Assembly (NCBI GenBank): GCA_004431415.1
Contig: QPMI01000620.1
Coordinates: 1-56,212, forward strand
Direction: 5' to 3'
Origin: Cyanophora paradoxa
Lineage: Eukaryota > Glaucocystophyceae > Cyanophorales > Cyanophoraceae
Length of the DNA stretch: 56,212 nt
In this document: positions 1 through 10,819 of the stretch, piece by piece
How positions within the stretch are numbered: position 1 is the first letter of the stretch
Layout: each line of letters begins with the position of its first letter
Notes under the pieces: generated by a model
Database searches by the model: none
Told to the model about the DNA's origin: nothing
The model's input: only the letters and a program-made list of their open reading frames with translations
Made by a program: the position numbers and the translations under genes

Positions 1-51
1 GCGGGATCGGGAACCGCCCGTTCTTCGCGTGTCCGGAGATGTCGCGGGCGA

Positions 52-702
52 TCACAAAGAACTCCATCTCCCTGGTCGGTCACGAACGGGGTGCGACGTA
101 GGGAGGCTTTCAAGCGCAGCGATGAGCGCGGAGTGAGCAGTACGAAGTCCGTCATTGGGCGCGTCACGACGGTGTGCCGAGGGAATGGGGCGGGCAACAA
201 GGGTACCATTCTCCTGGCGGCCGACGACATGGGGGTGGCAGTCAGCACACGTCTCGTTGGCGAAAGACAGGTCCCGACGGCGAGGCATGTGCGCATCCTC
301 CGTGAATACCGCGGTACGGTAATTGGAGGCCTGCGTGAAGACGGGGTACATGTTGTCGTGGGGCTTGGGGAAGCGGTGCGCGCGCGCCTCCTCCGAGTCG
401 CCTTCCGCATCGATAGCGTTGCGGACGCGAGCCCAGCAGACACCGGGGCCCTTCGGCTCGAGGTACGTCGTGAGCATCTGGAGGGCGGGGCAGTAAAGGA
501 TGGTACGCGCGTGGATCTGGCGCTGGTCGCTCGAAGGGATGCCATCACGAAGCCAGTCAGTGCACTGGATGCCGTCGACGTGCATGCGGTTGTTAACACG
601 GCGAGTGTGCATGTTGTAAGCAACGTTGTCGAGCCAGTCAGTGCAAAGGGGTACCAAGGACTCGCAGCCCTCGACCGCCGGTAGCGAGTCGATTTCGGGC
701 AT
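52..702 (-). pseudogene. 3' part of Gag-like mobile-element ORF, function unknown
   Basis: A 216-codon open frame with ordinary protein-like composition (balanced charge, Cys, Trp and Tyr residues), unlike the Arg/Pro-rich shadow frames around it. I do not recognise a domain. It contains CTDW twice (CTDWLDN and CTDWLRDG, a short internal repeat about 30 residues apart) and a CADCH motif near residue 150. It lies downstream, on the same strand, of the zinc-knuckle Gag-like frames at 1,746-4,079, so it is probably the C-terminal part of the same element protein or the start of its next ORF. No protease, reverse transcriptase or integrase motif is visible. The region between it and the repeat (703-1,511) reads plausibly only by switching frame, which suggests decay. 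Confidence 0.4.
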
Positions 703-1511
703 CTTGGCGGGCGGGGCCTTGTAGTTCGGGGTCGGCCGCCCACTTCCCTTCGAGACGTTCCCCTCCTGCTGCGAGGTGGCTGCGGGGAGTCGGTGCTCGA
801 TTTGGAGTTAGCGGGCCGAGTGCAGTGTCCATCGGCGACTCTGTGACGGGTCCCCAGGGCGCAGTACGTCCGGGTCTTCGGCTCCCGCACAGAGTCAGCG
901 TCGGAGTTCGTGCTCTTCGCCGAGGGGGCGGCCGCGAAGGTGAGCGACCTCGTGACTGCGACGCGGGCGACGGGATTGATGGCGTTCGGGCGCGGGCGGT
1001 GCATACGGCCAAAGTTTCGAGTGAAGAGCGGGGTTTTCTTGGACGTGACGGGAGCCAAGGCGGCGGACATGCGAGTGTGGTCGTGCCGGCGGAGGCCAGC
1101 GTTGATGAGGTCGCGGATACTGCCGGCAGTGACGCCCCGCGGGGCTGCGCACACCGAATTGGAACACGGGACTCGGCCGCAGTACGGCTTCCCGTTTCCA
1201 TCTCTGTCGACAAGTCAGACGGGGCCGGCGACGACGGGCCGGTCGCGTGAGTCGACGAGGGGACGGCGACGCGGGTTCAGCGACGGGGATGGCGACGGGG
1301 ACGGGGGCCGTCCTCTCCGCCGCCGAAGTTACCGGCTGCGTCGCCGTCGTGGCGTTGACGTCCGAACGAAGTGCGCGATGTCCGATGCCGAGGGCTGCGT
1401 CGGCGTGATCGGGACAGTTTGCACCGGAGCGATCGGTACCATGGCCAGGCTGTCCGTCGTAGCCTCGGTCTCCCGGCCGAGTCAGGACCACCGGACTGCA
1501 CGGCGTCTCCG

Positions 1512-1713
1512 TGGTCAGTCGGGCGAGGGTTCGGGGGCGGCGCGTTAGCGATGGGGCCGGTCGGGCGCGGAGACGGCGCGTCAGCAACGGAGCCAGTCGG
1601 GCGCGAAGGCAGCGCGTCAGTGACGGGGCCAGCCGGGCGCGAAGACGGCGCGTCAACAACGGGGCCAGTCGGGCGCGAAGACGGCGCGTCAACAACGGGG
1701 CCAGTCGGGCGCT
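1512..1713. repeat. 36-bp tandem repeat inside the Gag-like ORF
   Basis: About five and a half copies of a 36-bp unit, diverged at the 1,512 end and nearly identical at the 1,713 end. The unit length is a multiple of three. On the minus strand one frame reads as a repeated 12-residue unit, PTGPVVDAPSSR. It sits just C-terminal to the zinc knuckles, so it probably encodes a flexible Pro-rich spacer. Confidence 0.85.
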
Positions 1714-1745
1714 GCATCGGGGCGGGATTGCCGAGGAGGGTGGCG

Positions 1746-4079
1746 TTAGATCCCGTCCCGCCTTGGCCGCCGCCTCCACCGCCGCTCTGGTAGCCGCCCC
1801 TGCCACCGCCGCGATGGCCACCACGGTGCCGCCGCCTCCTGCGCCGCCAGCACCACCATCGGGGCCACGCTTCGGGGACGGACCGTGTGGGGGACCGCCG
1901 TCGTGCTGGCGCTTGCCACTGGGGCAGCGGTTCTGCGTGTGACCCTCCCTCCGCAGTTGTAGCAGCGCACCGGCTTCGTGCACGCCGACGCGTGGTGGCC
2001 GTGCTCGCCGCAGTTCCTGCAAGGGGCGGTTTGTAGCTGCGCCGGAGCGACGGGTACAGAGTTCGACGGCGGGGGGACCGCGTTGTAGGACGGTGCCTGC
2101 GGGCCGCCAGGGATGAGGCCGCAGAGGCGGGCCGCAGCCAGGACCTCGGGTCTTGGCAGCCTTGGTTGACGAATTTGAGTAGTTCCCGACGGTACGGGTG
2201 AGAGCAACACTCGTGGTAGTCGTCAGAGTAGTGATGGATGTCCGCGGCTCCCAACGACCGACAACGTGTGCAAATGTGATCGTTGGTGCCGGGCCTCACC
2301 CTCGGCGCGCGTCGCGCGGGTAGCCCTGGCTCGTACGGATCGCCGTGACCGTCTGCGTACGGGCGTAATCGTAGGGGCGGCCGATGGGCGGGCGATTGCC
2401 GTAGTCCTTCCCGGGCACCGGTGCGTGCCAGTCGCAGCAGCCGGGGACGGGCTTGTGGCCCGGCGCCGGCTGCTGGGGCGCGGGGAGGGCGGATTGGTAG
2501 ATCGGATTGGTTGTCGGCGGGGTCGACGGCGTCGTGTGGACGAGATTGACCGAAGAGCCGAGTAACTGCGAGTGCGGGGCCGAGGGCGCAGGGGACGACG
2601 AAGGCGGTGGGGTGTACGGAGTGCCGCTGTACGGCGCCGTGTACCGTCGTCGCCATCGTTGTCGTAATCGTACCCGTCGACGTTCGCCGCGTTGATGCTG
2701 GCGCCCTTCTTCGAATTCCCAGTAGGAATCGAGGGCTCCCCAGCAGTCGTCGTCACAATCAGAAAGCCCGCCTCCCGAATGAGCGACTGCGCACGAGTGC
2801 AGAAGAGGTTAAACCAGGTCTCCTTGTCCTTGGGAGTCATCCCATCGGTCGGCGACAGGTCCTGCGCCATCGTCTTCAGCTTCGGCAGTAGATTCAGCGC
2901 CAGGTCGTAATTGGCCTTGCGCTGCTGCTCGTACGGGAGGCCGGAGTACAGGCCGTGGTGTAGCGTCTTGCGCTCCGTGATCTGCTGCTCGAGCGTGTCA
3001 TAGACGTCCAGCGCCTGCACAGTGTGGCCCGTCTTGTCACGCGGCAGGTCAGTGAACGCGATGAGGTCACAGATGTTGGCGAAAATACGGTCCAGTTGAG
3101 TGCCATCGTACGCCGCGATGAGCTCCTCCTTGAGACGCTTGCGCTCAGCGGGGTCAATCATGCGAACGAGGCTCTTAATGTACGAGGGGACGCCGCGAAT
3201 AATGTCCGAGGGCATCTCAGCCCGGAGTTTGTCGACGACGGCCTGTCGCGTCTGGACGGCCTTCTGCGCCGCCTCCTTGGCCGCCTCCTCCGTAGCCGTC
3301 GCGAGTGTCGCCTTCGCCTTCGTGAGCTCGCTCTCTGCGTCGACGAGGTTTTCGACGAGAGACCGGTGCAACTCGACCGTCGAACGGTAGACTTCCGTTA
3401 GTCCGCCGGCAGCGAACGGACACCGAAATCGACGGCGTGGTACGCCGCCTGCGAACCGTCGTCCAGCAGGGAGTACTTCTTGTCTCCGCGAGTAGCCGAA
3501 CGGATGGCGTTGTGATGTTGGAAGACGCCGTTGGGCGAGACGGGAATCCCGGTGGTGTGGCCCATCTTGCCGTCCTCCATCTTGATCGCCTGCGGCGGCT
3601 CCGCGCCCATGACCCGCCGGCGCGCGATCTCCTCGGCGTGCGCCGCTGCGACTCGGGCCGTGCGGTTGAGCATTGTCAGTTGGCCGGGGAAGGTCGGGCC
3701 ATCTCGCCGGAAGTCATGCCTTCGCGCTCCATCACGCGGTCGTTCGACGTAGACGTTGCCGTCGGGCCGCGACCGCAGTACGGTACGCGAGCTGGCCCGT
3801 GACCGTCGTTCGAGTCGGACCGCCGCAACCGATCCCCGATGCGCGCGCGGCACGAACGATGAGCCAGGGAGCTAGCCGATGCCGCGGTACGGCGGGCTGC
3901 TCCCCAACTGCGCGAGTGAGCGGCGGAGGCGCGTCCGAAGCTTCGAGAAGGGAAGCGTCGGCGGCGAGGCGGGTCAGCGGAGTGCGTCCGCCAGTAGCGG
4001 TGCTCTCCGAAAGCGTCAAGCGTTCGCCTCCTCGTAGTCCAGCGGGTTCACGCTCGCGGCCAACGGACGTGCGCAGCAA
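1746..4079 (-). pseudogene. Gag-like protein with CCHC zinc knuckles, broken by frameshifts
   Basis: Coding potential on the minus strand moves among the three frames: about 4,079-3,780, then 3,780-3,400, then the long clean stretch 3,371-2,650, then 2,210-1,746. The long stretch starts with a Lys/Glu/Ala-rich helix (ESELTKAKATLATATEEAAK), probably coiled coil, followed by an all-helical region as in capsid/Gag domains. Near 2,015-1,960 is a CCHC knuckle, CRNCGEHGHHASAC. A second one begins at CYNCG but its His-Cys half lies in another frame, consistent with one base lost from a G run near 1,945. A Cys/His-rich segment (HICTRCRSLG) lies near 2,280 in a third frame. CCHC knuckles bind nucleic acid in retroelement Gag proteins. 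I infer an LTR-retrotransposon or related element remnant. A TATAAAA-like box lies upstream near 4,125-4,135 on this strand. Confidence 0.55.
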
Positions 4080-4666
4080 GTCCGTCAGCTGGCGTGCGCT
4101 GGTCCCGGCGAGGATGTTTTAGGAGGTTTTATACGTCCCAGTAGACCTTAGCAACCTTCCCGTAGCGTACCAGCAGCAGGCGAGCAGGCTGTCACGTTGC
4201 AAGAGAAAGCTGCTAATCACAGACTACTGTGTACCCTAGGACACGGCTACCGGAAAGTATCAAGCTAGAGTCAGAAAAAGTAGCTAGGGTCGCATCTTCG
4301 TACAGGGGTACAGTGACTCAGGAAATCGCGAGAAGCCGCGGGTCAAGTCACGGTACTACTGCGAACGAAGTGCAAACGAAGCACTAACGGCTAGGAAACC
4401 CTATCGGCAACAATGCATGCAATCACGATCATGATGCATGACGTCGACCACTCGCACGCGTACGCCCCGCGCGGCTCTAGGTCTAGGCCTGATCATGACG
4501 CGCCCTATTCGTGAAATTAAATGCCCCCATAGGCCCGGTACCGATATATATATGATAGCGATCGCCATATATAGCTCTATAAAGCTAGCTTCGTGTCATG
4601 TGCCGGCTTCGCTGACATGATCATGATCATTGTTATAATTGATATTATATTAACTCTGTCGCGTGC
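4080..4666. other. Intergenic / possible LTR of the Gag-like element
   Basis: No convincing gene. Base composition is less GC-rich than the flanks. On the minus strand a TATAAAACC sequence lies about 50 bp upstream of the first Gag-like frame. A TGTTG at about 4,412 (minus strand) could mark an LTR end. The matching second LTR would lie outside the window, so this cannot be tested here. Confidence 0.3.
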
Positions 4667-5928
4667 ATGCGCTTGCGCAGGACTGTGTATAGCAGCACCA
4701 CAAAAGTACTTACGGTGGAAGTAACCACGACTGTCGACGTCGGTCTTCTCAAGAGGAAGACAACTGTCAGCGGAAACGGTGCCGAAGCCTCCACGGAAAC
4801 GGTAATCATAACGCATTCGAATTCCGGGGATCCCGGAGTCCGGATCCTTTAGATCTACCTATATATGCGTGACGCCGACATCACTCGCTCACTTCAATGT
4901 CTGGCCTTCCCGTGCGCAGTCGCTCGAGGATCTTGAAAGGTGCAAGCTTGCGGAGGCAGCGGCGGCGGTGGAGGCAGCATTGGGGAAGAGCGGCGAAGGA
5001 ACCAAATTGAACGACGACTGCAAGAAACTCATTGCGGCTGGAAAGGCATGCGCACGCTGTCCCCGGCCACGTCTATATATATGTATGCATTCAATATGAT
5101 GCAAATGTATTGATCTTCGGGCGGGCGGGCGCGGGTCGCAGGCAACGTTGGCCCTCGAGATCATCGCCCTTGTCTTCAATTTTGTTGCGAAGTGCATCTA
5201 CATTTCGACTGCCTTCCGCAACCCGAAGGGCCCGTCTGTCCTGCTGGCAGGCGCGGCCTGGTCCCTCGTCGTTTCTGCAGTCTTGATGATTGTCGGCATC
5301 ATCGTGTGGGGGGCGGTGCGGCCTCAGTTCAGCCATATATATCTATATTAATATTGGTTTTTCTTACCCATCGATATCGACCGCGAAATCGCGCCCAGGC
5401 AATGTACACGACGATTAAGGACATCTCGAACCCGATATCGCCGTCGCTTGGCGCCTCTGCGGGCGTCGATATCGCAGCCGTCGTCCTCAACTTCATCGCT
5501 GCGTGCGCGATTTCCTAATTCTTACATAACTGCCCGGGGGCCGGGGCCGGGGCCGGCACGTTTGAATTCAAATTCGTAGCCCCGGAATTAACATTAATGG
5601 CAATCATGCTGATATGCATTGAATCGCCCATGCGCGCAGCATTGTGGCGTTCACCTTCCGCCGGAGCGACACTGGCCGTGACCATGGCAAGGCGCCCCCG
5701 GCCCCGGCGGCGAACCCCTACGGCTACAAGCAGCCCCCCGCCACCGCGCCCCCCGTCCAGGTCACCAAGTGCGTCCGCATGCCCTTGAGAATTTAAATTT
5801 AGACGTCGACGACGAGTCCCATGGCAACGAACGAGCTACTAGTTACTAAATATTGGCGATTTTCGCGCAGCGTGGTGGTCGCTCCTCCGCCCGCTGGCCA
5901 GGGTCAAATGCTCAGCAACTCGTATTAA
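4667..5928 (+). CDS. Small multi-pass membrane protein, Pro-rich cytosolic tail (multi-exon)
   Basis: Reconstructed from exons. Exon 1 from about 4,667 ends ASTET before a GTAATC donor. The acceptor at 4,920 gives SLEDLERCKLAEAAAAVEAA and a Cys-containing loop (DDCKKLIAAGKACA). The next exon (about 5,142-5,315) holds two membrane helices, LEIIALVFNFVAKCIYI and AAWSLVVSAVLMIVGIIVWG. The exon from about 5,400 carries a further helix (DIAAVVLNFIAA) continuing into IVAFTFRRSD after an intron that ends at 5,637. The tail is rich in Pro, Ala and Tyr (NPYGYKQPP), and the last exon ends AGQGQMLSNSY. Four-helix topology with a Tyr/Pro tail resembles claudin/MARVEL-like or tetraspan proteins, but I do not recognise the family. 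The donor after GKACA is unclear, so that junction is uncertain. Confidence 0.55.
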
Positions 5929-6424
5929 TCGCCGGGGCACAGCCCCGCCAACTGCGCTCATGATTACTGAGTCAACAAATGCAATCTAGATCAAGATCTT
6001 GAGTTCAAATGCAACTAGCTATAGCTACAGGTCAAGAGTACGAAATAGAATTCACGATGACAAACGAGACCTCTAGATCTGGCTTTTTACGAACTTGTCT
6101 GTCGTCATTTATTCGTATACTTCCTCTTTCATTCAATATACTAGTGGCCCGGCCGCGATTGTCGCGCCGGGGGTGCAAGGGGGGAGCCGGGATCTAATGA
6201 AAGAGTCGTAGTGGGACGCACATGCGTGCGGCAGATCGACTCCGGCCCAGTGCGCGCAGCAGGTTGAAGTGTAAAGATAAACACAGATTATGATTGGAAA
6301 AAATGAAGAGGCCCGATTAGGACACGCTGCGATCAAACCGAATATATGAAAGATTGGTCTGGAGCCAAAAAACGCTGAGCATCAACTGTGTTCGCACGGC
6401 CTACCGCTAACCCTGAACAGCTGG
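5929..6424. other. Intergenic, no gene seen
   Basis: Mixed-composition spacer, less GC-rich than the exons. The short open frames lack protein-like features. It holds no repeat that I can recognise. Confidence 0.4.
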
Positions 6425-6721
6425 CTAAAAGATGATGGTGCTGTCTGCAGAGGGCTCGCCGTAAACATAGGCGATCCAGGCCTTCTGGAGGGGGTCGGGG
6501 CGGAAGTCGACCATGGGGGTGAGCGGCAGCCAGCGGCGCCGGTCCTGAAGAGAGCCGTCTTGCAAGAGCATGGTGAGGCGGCCCGCCGCCTCGAGCGCCC
6601 GCAGAGCGGCGCGGCTAGCGCTGGCGCTCTGCTCGCTCCCGCCGCGCATCTGGTAGACAAGGTCTTGAGTCGCGATCGGCTGCGTCGGCCCACGGCGCCG
6701 GCCCACGCCGGCAGGCGTCAA
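6425..6721 (-). CDS. Hypothetical protein, 98 residues or an exon
   Basis: An open frame with protein-like composition, including helical AALRALEAAGRLTMLLQ and an aromatic tail (PLQKAWIAYVYGE). There is no domain match from memory. The ATG lies inside the 6,725-type direct-repeat region, so the frame may be the last exon of a longer gene or a remnant. No neighbour suggests a role. Confidence 0.3.
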   Translation of the reverse strand: MTPAGVGRRRGPTQPIATQDLVYQMRGGSEQSASASRAALRALEAAGRLTMLLQDGSLQDRRRWLPLTPMVDFRPDPLQKAWIAYVYGEPSADSTIIF

Positions 6722-6724
6722 GGG

Positions 6725-6990
6725 GCAGGCGTCAAGGCGAGAGAAAACTGGACTTCACCCTCAAAAACCGCTTTTTGCATGAACGGCCGCAGCAGGCTGC
6801 AGCCACGACGGCCGCGAAGCAGCTGCAGCACGCGGCGCTCGAGGAGGAGCTAGCTATAGGCGGTATGCGCCACGCCAGCCCACGGGCTGCGTCGGCTGCG
6901 CCGCACGGCGTTAACGCGCGGCAGGCGTCAAGGCGAGAGAAAACTGGTCTTCGCCCTCGAAAACCGCTTTTTGCACGGACGGCCCCAGCG
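6725..6990. repeat. Pair of direct repeats, about 65 bp, 196 bp apart
   Basis: A segment beginning GGCAGGCGTCAAGGCGAGAG occurs at 6,725 and again, slightly diverged, at 6,921. Both copies run on through a CCGCTTTTTGCA sequence. The 5' 14 bases occur a third time at about 6,711. This looks like a local duplication with no coding frame kept in common. Confidence 0.8.
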
Positions 6991-7302
6991 ACATACACGT
7001 GGCGCAACCCAATTTCCACTCATTTTTTCCCGCGTTGCATACTGGACCTCGAAAACGGCCTCATAGAAGAATTTTGGCTGAAGCGAGGGAACGGGAAGCA
7101 AGCTGGGAGAAGACCTTCGGTCTTCTTCCCCCCTTGCAATAATTGATTACTGTATTGCAAAGCAGGGAGATTACGCTAGAAGCTTAATTATAAGCTTGCA
7201 GCTTGATGAAGGAGAATTCGAGGACCCGCGAGCAGGTGACGGACTCGGAGGGGGACTCGGAAATGGAGCCCGAATCCTTCGAATTCCGGGAATTTCCGGC
7301 CA

Positions 7303-7386
7303 CTGCACCGCCCTTGGTAGTGGTAGAGCGCCGCACTCTCCACTCTTGAGTCTTGAGCCTCTGGGTTCGAATCCAGGCCGGCCGAA
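7303..7386 (+). other. tRNA-like sequence (possible tRNA-derived SINE or degenerate tRNA)
   Basis: It has an A-box-like TGGTAGTGGTAGAGCG and a perfect B-box GGTTCGAATCC inside a T-arm whose stem CTGGG/CCAGG pairs exactly. The D-stem pairs only three of four bases, and no 7-bp acceptor stem forms with the 3' CCGGCCG. The interval between boxes is filled with CACTCTTGAGTC-type short repeats instead of a standard anticodon arm. A second partial B-box (CTTCGAATCCCA) follows at about 7,396. I read it as a pol III promoter remnant and not a working tRNA. Confidence 0.45.
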
Positions 7387-7645
7387 GCAATCCCGCTTCG
7401 AATCCCAGTGTGGTCGTTGGCGGGTTTGATGGTAACCCAACGCTGGGCGGATCCCACAGCCGCACGCACTGGACCCGAAAGGCTGAAGGTGGGGGCGGTC
7501 CTGTGCGCTCCCATAAGCCCGCATAGAGAGAAGGCTGTGCGAGGACGGGTAATCGCCCCATGGCCAGTACGGCCCGGCCCGAGACTCGGGCGGGAGCTCG
7601 AGTCGGGCCGAGAACCCCCAAGGGGAGCAAATTGGTTTTAATTTT

Positions 7646-7800
7646 CCGGCCACTGCGGTGCCGCATGCGCAGAGGCGGCGTGCCGCTGCACTGCCGCACT
7701 GCCGCATGCGCAGAGGCGGCGTGCCGCATGCGCAGAGGAGGTTTTAATTTTTCGGCGCCACTGCGGTGCCGCATGCGCATCATCAGCAGCGCATGCGGCG
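7646..7800. repeat. Short repeats of a GCCGCATGCGC unit
   Basis: GCCGCATGCGCAGAGGCGGC-type units recur at least three times, with palindromic GCATGC cores and further half copies up to the GCATGCGGCGCC at about 7,790. No gene is supported here. Confidence 0.75.
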
Positions 7801-7878
7801 CCGGCCGGGGCCCGGGGCCGGCCTCCCTCCTGAACCGTCGGATCCGGAGTCCGGACTCCTGGACCAGCGCTAGCTATA

Positions 7879-8102
7879 CTGTAGGCGTAGTTAAATTGCC
7901 GTGGAGTAAATTTGCCGAATTCGGCCAAAACCGGAATTGCCGTGGCGATAAATTGCCGAATCCAGCGCTCTGCACTATGGCGGGCTTAGAAACTACCGTA
8001 GTACCTACCCCCCAAGCAATTGCCGTGGTGCTAAATTGCCGAATTCGGCCTCTCGGCAATATACGGCAATTATTTACCACGGCTAAAAAACTACGCCTAC
8101 AG
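7879..8102. mobile_element. MITE-like element with terminal inverted repeats
   Basis: The ends are CTGTAGGCGTAGTT (7,879-7,892) and its exact reverse complement AACTACGCCTACAG (8,089-8,102). Similarity continues inward to a shared GCCGTGG/CCACGGC, giving about 26-bp arms with five mismatches. The inside (about 224 bp overall) holds repeats of AATTGCCG and AAATTGCCGAATTCGG and no coding frame. It is less GC-rich than its surroundings. The flanks also pair (AGCTATA on the left, TATAGCT on the right). I see no clear target-site duplication. Size, non-coding content and TIRs fit a miniature inverted-repeat transposable element. Confidence 0.65.
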
Positions 8103-8420
8103 CAGGCTATAGCTGCAGCCTGCAGGAGATCGCCGCCGGCGCCGGCCGCGGCGCCGAATCAGAGACCTCGCGATCGAGAGGCTCTGACTCTCACAGCTAG
8201 GCTGTTTCGAATCTTTCGATTCTTTCGATGTGAAGAATTCATTTCGAATTGTTTTTGAAGCAAACGATCAAAAGTAAGTGTACGACGAGTCGTCGACGAC
8301 CCGTTGACGCGTACGACTAGCCTGCACTGCAAGCCTGCAACACTAGTACTGCAGCGGCAGTGCAGCCTGTGGGAGGCTGTGGCACCTGTGCAGGGAGTGC
8401 CAGGGACTGATAACTACGGC

Positions 8421-8643
8421 CGTAAGTCGTAAGTCCTCTCTCGGGGCACGTAACTTGTGACGTAAGTCGTAAGTCGGAGTCTGTCGGACTTCCACTTACG
8501 GACTTACACGTAAGTCCCGTAAGTCGTAACTTCTCGTAATTATAAGTACACTAGTGGCAAGTTGGCAACACTGGCAAGTTGGCAGAAGTTGCACTGGCAA
8601 GTGGCAAGTAGTGACACTGTAGTGTCACTGACTCACTGGCAAC
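8421..8643. repeat. Two adjacent short-period repeat tracts
   Basis: 8,421-8,532 is built from CGTAAGTC/GTAAGTCGTAAGTC words, including an inverted patch (ACTTACGGACTTACACGTAAG). 8,553-8,643 is built from CTGGCAAGTTGG words and ends in a small palindrome, GTGACACTGTAGTGTCAC. Both are non-coding and look like degraded minisatellites. Confidence 0.8.
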
Positions 8644-8706
8644 CCAGCCGTTACCCAGGCCAACCCTATGATGGTCTGGACTCTGGCCATGGGGTGGCGA
8701 TTCACT

Positions 8707-8915
8707 CAGTGACTGGCGAACTGATTTTTCGGGATGTTGTTTTCTTTGTTCGTGTTTGAGCGTCAGCAAATTGGAAGATGTGACGTTCGCGGCCCCATTT
8801 GTATTCTTATCGACGGTTCGTTGTACACGTCGGACGGGTAAGACCGAGAGTCGAGACTCGAGAACTTTTTCTGTTTTGTTTTGCCCAGGATGAGGGTACG
8901 GAATTCTTCGGTCGA
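8707..8915. repeat. Diverged dispersed repeat, copy A (about 200 bp)
   Basis: It shares long runs with 10,243-10,442, including GGCGAACTGATTTTTCGGGA, GATGTGACGTTCGCGGCCCC and AACTTTTTCTGTTTTGTTTT, in the same order and orientation. There is no common open frame, so it is probably a non-coding transposable-element fragment. Confidence 0.8.
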
Positions 8916-9126
8916 CGTGTGCTGCGCTTCACGCTGCGGCGGCTGCGCATGCGCTGCCTGCGCAGCGCTAGCCTAGCTACGGCGCCCGGCGGCCCTTCGC
9001 TAGCGCCTGTGAATCATTGAATATCGATGCGCATGCATCCCTCGGATACAGCGTAACACTCCGCACGCATCGTACAAGCGCTAGCCCGGCGCGGCGCTCA
9101 TATAATTAAATGATCAGCGGCTGAGG

Positions 9127-9297
9127 GTCACCATGGCCAAGCTTAAGTGCGTCCGCATGCCCTTGAGATCTAGAATTAATATTCAGACGCCGACGACGAG
9201 TCCCATCATCAGGACTCCCATGGCAACGAACGAGCTCGAGTTACTATATTACTAAATATATATTGCAATTGGCGATTTTTGCGCAGCGTGGTGGTCG
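9127..9297 (+). pseudogene. Partial copy of the last intron and exon of the 4,667-5,928 gene
   Basis: It matches 5,761-5,890 in order: GTGCGTCCGCATGCCCTTGA, then GACGACGAGTCCCAT, CATGGCAACGAACGAGCT, and finally GCGCAGCGTGGTGGTCGC, which is the acceptor and first codons of that gene's last exon. It is interrupted by small insertions such as ATCATCAGGACTCCC. The coding frame after the acceptor soon departs from the parent, so it is a truncated duplicate. Confidence 0.75.
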
Positions 9298-10242
9298 CGA
9301 TCGCGGCTGTACATGTCACCTTCCGGATAGCGCTAGCGGATGCATAGTGCCATCCCTAGACGCCGTTGACCTCGTTAAAACGTTAAACGTTAGCGCGGGT
9401 ACCGGTGGTTTCGTTCAGATTTCGTTGTTTATCTGGAGGTTCGATATCGATGACAGAAGATCATTTTTAGGTCGATCCACGTCAAGCTTCAGATGGAAAA
9501 AGCTCAAAGGGCGGCACGCTCCCAGCAGGGTTTTGTATGGGACTGAGAGAACCTCAGTCGGCCAATTTGGTGACTCAGTCGGGTCAGTGAGACCCTCTGA
9601 CTGTGACTGTGAGTGACTGAGGGGCCAGGGGCCAGGGCGGGCCTGGGCCGGGCGGCCAGGGCCTCAATGCCGCCTAGGGCTGTGGTCGCTGGTTGTCGCT
9701 TCGCTCGCGAGGTTCCAGCGGCCGCTACGCTTGGCGTTTTCCGCCAGCGACGCCTCCTCGCTCAGCGTTTTTTATGGCTGACAGGCGCCAAAAAAAGCTC
9801 CATCCCGCTTTTTTCTCATCTGATGGTCGACGTAGGTCGGCGACGACTCGGCGTGGCCGAGCAATCTTGCTAAATTTCGACTGTTTTCGAGCATCCAGGC
9901 GCTCCGCTTCGCCTAAAAGCAGCCTGCAGCTGGCCTCTATCCCGCAGAAATTGATGCATGGCTCGCGGAACCAAGCATTAAATCTGCATTTGCGTCTTAA
10001 AAGCTTGTACGAAATAAACTACTAGTAAACGGAACAGATAGGTTTTCGGTCGGTTTCCAGCAGTTTTTCTTCAGGTTTTGGCGGTACCCCCAGCTCAGCG
10101 ACGGGCCAGCGACAGGCGCCGCTCGCCGGGCTTCAGCGGCCGCTGGGCCCGGCCCCCCCCAGCGAGCAGCGCCGAGCACAGCTCTAATGCCGCCTCATGC
10201 TGCTCTGAGCGACAGTCTCAGCGACTGCACTTAATTTCTGGG
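9298..10242. other. Intergenic, no gene supported
   Basis: There are only short open frames without protein-like character. It includes a segment rich in GGCC/GGGCC words near 9,620-9,660. I see nothing else. Confidence 0.4.
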
Positions 10243-10442
10243 GTGGCGAACTGATTTTTCGGGATGTTGTTTCTTAGTTCGTGCGAGAACGTCAGCGAAT
10301 TGGAAGATGTGACGTTCGCGGCCCCATTAATATTTGCATTCTATCGACGGTTCGCTCAAACTTCGTTGTCGGACCGGTAAGACCGAGAGTCGAGAACTTT
10401 TTCTGTTTTGTTTTGCTGGGATGGGGGTACAAAACTTCTTCG
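10243..10442. repeat. Diverged dispersed repeat, copy B (about 200 bp)
   Basis: Partner of 8,707-8,915 in the same orientation, with scattered substitutions and short indels. Confidence 0.8.
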
Positions 10443-10819
10443 TGGCTACAACGTGGCGTGCATGTGCTTGCGGGGAATCGCCGGGGATCGCGCGGATGCG
10501 CATGCATCCCTCGGTTGCAGTGGAACACTCGGGAACATCGGAACCATCAGCGGCTGAGGAGCCTGAGGTCCGACTGTGGTGCTCCTAGTCCTAGCTATAG
10601 GCCTGCAACAGCAACATCCTGCACCGGTCAGCGGCAGAGCGAAGTGAACGCGCCGCGCGCCGGCGCAGCTCGAAGCCTTCGAAATCAGGCTTAAAAGCTT
10701 TCAGGAGCGCGCGCGTGTTCGCCGACCCCGCGGCCGCCCAGCGCGGCCATGCTTGAGGCATCGAGATCCCGCCCCGCCGGCATGCGCAGCACGAGAATTC
10801 GAAGCTAGGCCGGCCGAGA

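Noticed and set aside
1512-1713. CRISPR-like or satellite array at 36-bp period
   Set aside because: Direct tandem copies with no spacers, in frame with the Gag-like protein.
7303-7386. Functional tRNA gene
   Set aside because: No acceptor stem, weak D-stem and no normal anticodon arm.
7184-7783. Minus-strand 199-residue open frame
   Set aside because: Covers the tRNA-like sequence and GCATGC repeats. The translation is repeat-driven (MRHRSGAEK-type words) and has no protein character.
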